From Ichthyophthirius multifiliis (lineage: Eukaryota; Ciliophora; Oligohymenophorea; Hymenostomatida), in NCBI RefSeq assembly GCF_000220395.1, contig NW_004087491.1, forward strand, positions 2,006 to 66,005: a DNA stretch of 64,000 nt, written 5' to 3'. Under the pieces are notes generated by a model. That model was not told where the DNA came from. It did no database searches and worked only from the letters and a program-made list of their open reading frames with translations. This document shows positions 55,679 to 64,000 of this stretch, in pieces; within the stretch, counting starts at the first letter, position 1; each line of letters begins with the position of its first letter. The position numbers and the translations under genes were made by a program.

Positions 55679-56579
55679 ATATTTTTATTTTATTTTATTT
55701 TTCTATATTTGTTTTGCTTTTTTATTTTATTTTTACTTAATAGAAAAAAAATATTATTATGCTCAAATTAAATAAAAATTTATCAATTTATATTTTATAA
55801 AACAACATATATTTTATAAATAACTAAAGTTACAATAAAGATGAAAACTATTTATTTGTGATTAAGATAAGATCTATTACTTATTTTATTGTTATCTTTT
55901 TATTTATATCCTTTAATATATTTATTTTTTAACAAAAAAGAAGATCCAACAATAAAAAAATCTAAGAAAAAAATATAAATTGTACTTAAAAGTTTTTATA
56001 ATAAAATTAAAGAAAATAAAAAAAAATATATATATAAAAAAAAATGAAAATTATATTAAATATATATATATATATATATAAATATATATATATATATTAT
56101 ATTAAAAAATATAAAATAATATATATTTATAAAAAAAAAAATAAACAAATAATAAAAACATACAAAATAACATATTATAAAATAAAATAGTATATATAAA
56201 TAAAAAAATATATATAAAATAAAAAAACCAAAATTTGTAAATAAAAAAATCAAATAAATATATTATAAAAAAAACACAAAAATATATATAAAAAAAAAAA
56301 AATCTAAATGTAAAACTGTATGTATATATAAATAAATATTTATATATAAACTATTAATAATTTATATATATAAAACAAATAAATCTAATATAAAAAAAAA
56401 AAATATATATATAATAACAAAAAGATTTTAATGTAAACCTATATATATAAATAAATATATATATATAGATAATAAAAATTAATAATTAAATATATATAAA
56501 TATATATATTTATTAAAAATTCTTTTAATTTTTTATAACTTCAAAAAAAATAAAAATTTATTCTTTTCTAAAAATAAAT

Positions 56580-56624
<45 letters not shown>

Positions 56625-56626
56625 AA
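55679..56626. other. Divergent spacer PI4K / coiled-coil gene
   Basis: About 950 bp between two start codons that point apart. Poly-A, TA runs and a short AT-only region (56030-56620) are seen. No gene is supported. Confidence 0.6.
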
Positions 56627-58107
56627 ATGTAATATTCCCTTAATTTAATTATACCTAAAAATTTACAAACTAGTAATTAAAAATTTAATTCAACATAAGC
56701 AATTTAATAAAGACGTTCTCTAAAAAACCTAATAGTAAAAAAATTTACTGAAAAATACCTTCCAAATCCCAAAAAGTAACATTTAATTCAAGATATTCAA
56801 TCAGAAATCGATTTTTTATTTAATACATAAGAAGTGAATGAAAAAAATTTCAAAATATTAAAAGAAAGATTATAAAAATTATCAAAAAATTAATATTTCA
56901 GCACTTCTTTGGAAAACGAAAACATATAATAATAATAAATATAAAATAATTAACTAAAACACTCACTTTAAATTTCTTAAAGGAGTTTTAATAGCAAGAA
57001 AAATCATAGTCTATATTATTTATCAAAAAGGGAAGAAAACGAATGGGCCGAATTAGTTAACTTTAATTAAAAATAATAGAAAAAAGAGATTTAATAGGAA
57101 TATATATAAAAGGAAATATAAAAAAAGAAATTAAAAGATCAATTAGATAGCTAATTAATTAAAAAAGAGTAATAAAAATATAAACTAATAATGGAATTGT
57201 AAGAAAGCTATATACAATAGAAAGAAATATTATAAAAAGAGAAATTAAAAGAATTATAAAAAAAAGAAGAAAAGTAAAAAAAATACTTTGAATAGAAATA
57301 AATGAGAGAAATTTAAAAAGAAAACATAAAAAAAAGAATAGAAATTGAAAACTAAAAAGAAAGGGATTTTTAAGACTAATTTTTATAAAAATTAAAAGAA
57401 GATTTATAAAAGGAATAAGCCTTTTTAAAATAAAAAAACAAAACGAAAAATAAAACTAAATATAAGCGATTGTTTTTAGTTTAAAAAATAAAGAAAAAAC
57501 TATGTTGGATATCAAAAATGAAAAAAACAAGAAGTTGTATTCTAAAAATTATATTTAGAAAAACTTTAAAAATAAGAATAAGAAAGAGAATTAAAAAAAA
57601 AAAATACTTGATAAAATTTAATAAATTTCACAAAGATATGAATCAGTAGTTCTTTCAGATTAAAAATAAATTTAAAAATAAGAAGAACTTAAAATACTTT
57701 AAGGTATAAAAGAGGCATAGAGAATCCTAAAAGAAGAAGAAACCATTAAATCATTAAAAATAAATTAATAAAAGTAAGAACTAAAGAGTTATTTAGAAAA
57801 ATAAATGTAGGAAAATATCATAAAATAAATTGAAGAAGTAAAAATAGACAAAAAATAATCTTTATATTGGGATTAAGAAAACCAAAAAGAAATAAAAACA
57901 TAAAAAGAATAATTAAAAGATTATTAAAACAAATGTAAAAAAAACCAAAGTATGGTATTAAAATAAATAAAAGAAGGCGAATAAAAATATTTAGAAGAAA
58001 AAATGAATATAAAAGAATTACAGTATAATAAAGAATTATTAAAATCAGCAAATTAAATTTCACACAAATTTAGGCATGATTTTTAAAATAATATAAATAG
58101 ACAATGA
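56627..58107 (+). CDS. Long coiled-coil protein, probably ciliary or cytoskeletal
   Basis: ATG 56627 starts MQYSLNLIIPKNLQTSNQKF, and the stop is TGA 58105-58107. There is no intron. The first 150 residues look folded (LIVKKFTEKYLPNPKKQHLI, IQSEIDFLFNTQEVNEKNF). Then comes WAELVNFNQKQQKKEIQQEY and 250 residues of Glu/Lys/Gln coiled coil, closing with KIDKKQSLYWDQENQKEI and ISHKFRHDFQNNINRQ. One A is missing in the A7 run at 57432-57438; with it the length is 494 codons. Glu/Lys/Gln coiled coils of this kind are common in axonemal and basal-body proteins, but I cannot name the family. Because Gln is TAA/TAG, nearly all of this gene looks closed in the standard code. Confidence 0.7.
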
Positions 58108-58317
58108 GAAAAATAAAATAAATTTATATATGTATGTATATATATAAATAAAATAAATAAATAAATATATATATTTTATATATTTATAAATATATAATAT
58201 ATAATTATTTTTATATTTTTATATATATCCATACATATTTATATTCAATTATTAACTATTTCAAAATATGGGATACATTTGTTTTATTAATATTTAAACA
58301 ATACAAATTTCAATTAA

Positions 58318-61300
58318 TCAGCTTTCTCTTTACTTTCATATTTTAATTTAATTTAATAAATTTACCTTAGCCATGATTTTTAAGGTATATGTAAATGAAT
58401 ATATAACATCATTTAATTATTTTAATATTCCACCTTTTTAATTTTGTGCAACATTATATTTTTATATGTAATCGAGTTATGTTTTTTTACATAAAGTATT
58501 CTAATATCCGAAATAATAATTTATGCCTCTACTTTTTTTTTTCCCATTTACCCAATTGATAATTCATCAAAATAAATAATTTTCTCATGCTCATAAGCCT
58601 TTAATTTATATCTATTTATAATATCTATTCCTATTGCCGTTTTAAAGTCATATGCTATCAATTTTTAATTTTCCCCAAACTGTCTTATAGGCCTACTTCT
58701 CCTATCCATTATATGTTCTTCGTACTAAGCCGTATTTTTCAGTCCTTCTATTATTGTAGTTATTAAATCATATATAGCAATTGTAGGTCTAATAAAAATA
58801 CATACTAACCCTTAATAAACTCCTTTAAAAAACCCAAAAAAACCTCCCTCTCGAGCCTCATTTATTGGACTTAAAATAATCCCAGTGAATGTTTCCCATA
58901 TATCGATAAAGAAATTTTTTAATCCTATAATAATTCCTTCTTTGAAATTTTTTAATGTCCTATTTACCCTCATTTATCTACTTTAAATAAACTACTTATG
59001 TAGAGTTACTGAGCTTAAAAGTTTCATTACAGTCCCTATAATTTTATTTAATGTCTTATATACTCCCGAAATACTACTAGAAATCAACTTGACGGCTCCT
59101 ATAGCGAATTGTTCTCCAAATTTATACCCACTTTTACTTTTTGTAAGTAAATAAAATGGCTAATAGAACATATCGACCATACTAATCCCCAAATTTTCAA
59201 TTAAAGAAACTGGGTTTCCCAAAAGATCAAAACTGCCCAGTAATTTATACAATTACCTCATAAACTGTTATGAAAAATGTTTACTTACATGAGTAAAAAC
59301 TTCCGTAATTGTACAAAAAATATGAGTTAAGGACAATAAAGATAATTTTATTTTAGCCTAATCTAAACTAGCCAAAGTTAACCCAAAATCAGAAATGATA
59401 TTTTTTGTAGAAGCTGTAAGGGAATGTCCTGGAGAACTTCTAAAAGTAAAGCAAATATCAATCGGTTCTACTCTTAAATTTTTTATATATTTTATATTTT
59501 CCCCTTATTATTTTTATTATATTCCTTAAAGTACTCTTTTTTTTAAATTCAGAAACCCAACTGAAAACTACTAAGGTAATAAATCCTCATTTATATTATT
59601 TTCTAGAGTAAAAATTCTCTTAACTTAATTAAAATATGTAATTACACAATCTAAAATATGGTCATCAATTCGTATTTCGATTGTTTCTAAATAAAAGTTC
59701 ATTTGATTTATATGAGAAATTTATTAAATACTATTTCTGAATAAAATCGTAAAAATCAAAAATGGATCACCGCAAGTTTTTTTCCTTTTCATGGGGGCCA
59801 AAAGTACAGGGAATTGAGTATTTTCGATCTAATTATTTATTATTATTGAGTCCATTTATAATATTATTACTCCCTTTTAATTATTTTATACATAACTTAT
59901 ATTACTTTACATATTACTACGATTATGAATTACTAATTATTATGTTTAATTTATTGTATTAGGCATATTTTGTATACTTACTTCATCTTCGAGTATCTTT
60001 TATCCAATATTATTTTAAATATTAATTTCGTCATTTAGAGAATAAACTAATCCTAGATTTTTAAAAGAAATATGTAAAATCTCTTTAGGAGTATTATCAA
60101 TAAAAGAGATTCCCAATATATTAGTAATTTAAATACTATATACAGTTTAAACTTTATCACTTTTACCTTATAGATCATAATTATTAATGATTTTATCTGT
60201 ATTATTATTATTATTATAAGTGTTTAAATAATCATTTTCTCCCTATTTACTTTATTCTTCCTATTTTATAGAATAAAAACACAGAACCTTAGTATGTTAC
60301 ATTAACTCAATTTTAAATTAAACCATATCAGGTGTAGTTAATAATATTGCTCTCCATAAATATTCTATCCATTCTTTTGTTTCTTTTACATTTTAAGTTT
60401 TACAACTATAATGCACTTTTCCAGCTTTATTTATTACAAACTAATTATCTTTAGTTTCTTCAATTGTTGATTTCTATTTATAAATAATTAATGTTTTATA
60501 TATGTCCAAAAATTTTACTTTCAAGTTTAAAACTTCGATTTTTTTCTCTCTTTTTTCATCATAAATTTTAATCTTTTATTTATATACATCCAATATTATA
60601 AATTTGTTTTCATGATAATCTGTAACTTTAGAGGCTATTTGAATATTTCCTTTTTTGTAAAGGTATTTTTTGTTGATATTTTTCTATATATTTATAAAAA
60701 TACAAAATAATAGAGAAATTTTTATTTACTTTTTTTTAATTTTCATCCAATTATCCTTTAATTTTAATAGGTTAATATTCTTATATTTTATCAATATTAT
60801 AATAAGCTTTTTCATTGTCAATTTCGACCCCTAAAATATGCTAAAGGACAACCTAATAATCCCAAGTAAATCTAATTCTTTATCCCGGTAGAACCTAAGT
60901 CATTTAAGTTTATTTATATTAACTACTTTTTCTTTTAATACATCGAAAAAAACTCTTTTTTTATTGTAATTATTAACCCACATAAATCTCATGTTTCGTT
61001 CTATTTTCAATGAAATAAGGAGGGTTTTATAAATCTTCATTCTAAAATGTTACTATTAATATATTTTCTTATAAAGAAATATTCACCTTCAAATACTCAT
61101 AATCCCAATCTTATATATTTTGACTTTATTATTTTAACACCTTTATAGCAAAATCACTTACCTATATATATATAACAGAAAAAGTATATATTTTATATAA
61201 CTTTTATTATTTTTTTAATATATATGTATACTTTATCTATTTTAAAACTATTTGACCATTAAAGGGGTTTCCTTAAACTTTTTCTGATTTCTTATTAATC

Positions 61301-61491
61301 TGGTATTTCAAAACCATACAGAAACTAACTTTATTTAACAAAACTAACCACGGCTTCCTACTTTCCCTTGGAATCCTACCAAAAGAACTCTTAAACCTAC
61401 TTAATTTAATCATTCTACTTTTTTTTATTTACATTAGCATTATTTTTAATATTATCGAGATTCTTATTATTATTATAATAATAATTATAAA

Positions 61492-61548
<57 letters not shown>

Positions 61549-64000
61549 TTTTATTATTATCATCATATGAACTTAAATAAAAAGGTTAGCAAGAAACATC
61601 TACCTATTTAACCAACAATTCATAAGATGAAAGATTTTTCAAAATAAACCTGGAATTAATAATAATTATCTTCGACCTACTCATAAACCCCGTCATATTT
61701 TAAATTTTCAACGAAAAATCATACATAGTTTTATTTTTTTTTTCTTTATTTGGAATTTTAACCTAAAAAACACACTCAGTACTTTTCAAAGAAATCGGTT
61801 AGCTCCAAGCCTATTACCCTTCTTAATTTTCAACCTTGACCCCAATTTAAATTTTGTTCATATTCTTCGAAGTCGAAAACATAACCATCTTCCTCAAATT
61901 ATGTGGACTTTATAAAAGTTAAATATCATAACTATCACCTTTCTATTAAATGGAAGAATTCGACTAATTTTTTGATATCTCCCATTATTATTATTATTAT
62001 AAGGTATTTAATCTTTTACTCATACAAGACAATATTTCATTTTAATGTTCCGCGTGGCTTTCTATATTAGTAGTAAGCCCAAATTCTCTAAAACTCATAT
62101 CTGTCAAAAACGTATTATTCAGAATCAAAAAAGGACAATAAAGTATAAATTATCTACTCTTCTGACTCAATTTAACCACATCTAAATAAAATATGATATT
62201 CGATTTGTTATCTAAATTAATTAATTTGATATCAATTTTATATTTTTGTTCTTTTTTTGCAAAAACCTTAGTTTCCCCTTATTATACATACTTTTAAAAC
62301 TAAAATCCTATAAACACATCTTCCGAATATTGAAACTATGTACATTCGAAATTCCTCATATTAAAATCAACTATCTATACTTTTTCATTATGTAAACTTC
62401 TGCCTTTATTTTTCTAAAAAGTTCCATATTTAAGTACTATATTAGTAGTTGTAGCATTCTAAAACTTAAAAAGTGGGTTTAAAATAAGAGTAGTTTCATA
62501 CGCGATTTCCTTCTATAGATTATAAGCTACCTAATGTCTTGTTTTGACACAAGTAATGACAAAACAAGTGTTATTTTCCTCTTTATTTTTCGAAAAAACT
62601 TCAAAATCATATTTATAAACGAGTCTATTATTTCCCTTTTCTAAATTTTAATTCTATTAATCATTTAAAATTTCCGAAAAAACATCGTCCTAGTCTACAT
62701 CATAATCTTTATAAGAAGTATTATCTTTAATAAGGAAGTCTAAATACACATAATCGTAAAATCTCTACAGTAAATTTTCATCAAAATCTTCACTTTTCGG
62801 GTATAGTCTAATTTGTGAATTTCCATCTAGAAATTCCAGAGGAACTTCAAAAAAACAAAAAGGTCTGATTTTTTCTATTTATTTTTTGTCATTTTCTTTA
62901 TTTATTAACTCCAAAATAACCTAAATATTCATATTATTATAAAATTTTACGCCTGAAGATATTGTTATTTCCTTTGAACCAGTTTATGGATTTAATCTAT
63001 TATCTATAAGTAAATAAGTATTCCCTTCTTCATTTACTTTTTTGTTTATAATCGACTTTATGATATCCTACCCGAATTTATTTATATTCTCAGTCCATTA
63101 TAATATATTATTTTATAATAGCCTCATAATATTAAGGTCTTTTTTCTGCACTCTAGTACTAACTAACGACTACTTACGGTTTTCTAATAGCTTAATTTCT
63201 CTAAATTTCTACTATTATAGTTAATTAGCTTTCAATGAGGCTTTATTTTTATCCAATTTCAACCCAATTAGTATTTTCCCTATATGATCTAAAGATACCC
63301 TATTAACTTACCTATATAAATACGTTTTACTGATTGTTCCATGTTTAAAAACACTCTAAAGTATTAAATTATTGCTTACTTATTATTTATGTACTACAAT
63401 ATTTTTCATAGTGTTTAAATTTGAATTTGTCTATGTATTTTTTTTAGTCTAAATCGAAATTTTCTTACTATATAAACCCTATTTTTTTTTAATTTAATTA
63501 TTTTCCGAAAATTCTAAACCGTTTAAAATTTCGTTATTTTCTTCTAATTTTTTTTCCAATTATTGTGATTCCTATTATTATTAATTATTAAATAAAACAA
63601 AGTTCTATTCATTTTCATTTTATAAAAAATTTAAATTAACAAGGGCTTAGTTATCATTTTACTTATTCATATCCCTTTATTTTTATTTCTTTAATCCATA
63701 TATTTCCTCCCACCCCATCCATTTCTTTTTCTATCCGTCTTTTATTTCCAAAGGAAGTGAGTTTTCCCTATTAAAGTCTTTTACTTCTAAAACTAACCCA
63801 CTTTTATTTATAATAAAGTAAGGTTCTTCATCATCTACCCCTTCTTTTTATTAAATTTTCTTATACATTTCCATTATCTATTCTAAAAACTATAAAGAGC
63901 AATTAATATTAAAAGAATTATGATGTTCTTTTAATACAGGCAACATTTTTAGGTCATTTTTTGATTCGTAATTACCTAAATGAAAATTTTAAAGACTTCC
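58318..64000 (-). CDS. VPS13: VPS13, bridge-like lipid transfer protein (C-terminal part)
   Basis: VPS13 moves phospholipids between organelles at contact sites. The gene runs off the right edge, so its start is missing; the stop is TGA 58320-58318 after a 39-bp last intron (about 58327-58365). The C-terminal region contains GYKFGEQFAIGAVKLISSSI, GFFGFFKGVYQGLVCIFIRP and RRSRPIRQFGENQKLIAYDF, matching the helical ATG_C-like and PH-like ends of VPS13, where a Pro-Arg motif and a Tyr-Asp follow. Other introns lie near 59740-59975 (GTAAGT donor), 60670-60730 and 61160-61220. Upstream coding goes through a poly-Asn tract and beta-rich VAB-type repeats. The 5.7 kb shown would encode roughly 1700 residues, about half of a typical VPS13. 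Confidence 0.78.
61492..61547 (-). repeat. (AAT)n array encoding poly-Asn in VPS13
   Basis: About 18 tandem AAT codons (TTA on the plus strand), flanked by YDDNNKS in the same frame, so the tract is translated as asparagine. Confidence 0.8.

Noticed and set aside
59762-59962. Plus-strand open frame of 66 residues
   Set aside because: It is mainly antisense to a VPS13 intron and exon end; composition is A/T driven and there is no independent support.

Overview
The window is about 85% A+T and reads as macronuclear DNA of an oligohymenophorean ciliate. Conserved proteins translate only if TAA and TAG are glutamine and TGA is the sole stop (genetic code 6). In histidyl-tRNA synthetase, for example, TAG supplies the Gln of the class II motif 2 region. 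Extreme A+T, short GT-AG introns full of TA repeats, and poly-A/poly-T spacers fit an Ichthyophthirius multifiliis-like genome; the genus is an inference. All gene models were read by eye with code 6. Where the summed exon length is divisible by three the model is marked as clean.

Layout. 1-3.9 kb: no gene except a purine-rich relic. 3.9-17.0 kb, all minus strand: a hypothetical protein, VPS16, a coiled-coil protein, a Lys-rich protein, a small membrane protein and RICTOR. 17.3-19.5 kb: VPS52 (+). 19.7-25.0 kb: a twin CX3C protein, a hard-to-resolve coding region with in-frame TGAs, a small basic protein (+), a degenerate Aurora-like kinase and a secreted Cys-rich protein. 25.7-28.9 kb: histidyl-tRNA synthetase with a long N-terminal extension (+). 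29.0-36.7 kb, minus: a MGNC protein with a likely lipid anchor, long-chain acyl-CoA synthetase, USP14/UBP6 and a tubulin tyrosine ligase-like enzyme. 36.9-37.0 kb: a G+C-rich island that looks like a structured small RNA gene. 37.8-47.9 kb, plus: a kinesin, VPS8 and UTP25. 49.4-55.7 kb, minus: ATG4 and a PI4KB-type kinase. 56.6-58.1 kb: a coiled-coil protein (+). 58.3 kb to the right edge, minus: the C-terminal part of VPS13.

There are no operons; each gene stands alone with its own introns. The content is rich in endolysosomal and membrane-contact functions: VPS16 and VPS8 (CORVET/HOPS), VPS52 (GARP/EARP), PI4K, ATG4, VPS13, ACSL and RICTOR of TORC2. Cilium or cytoskeleton genes (TTLL, kinesin, coiled coil) and housekeeping genes (HisRS, UTP25, USP14) sit between them.

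Two patterns deserve attention. First, at least ten otherwise good gene models need exactly one extra base, nearly always in an A or T run, to stay in frame. Second, the 20.8-21.1 kb region and the kinase at 23.0-24.6 kb look like decaying genes or real exceptions to the genetic code and kinase rules.
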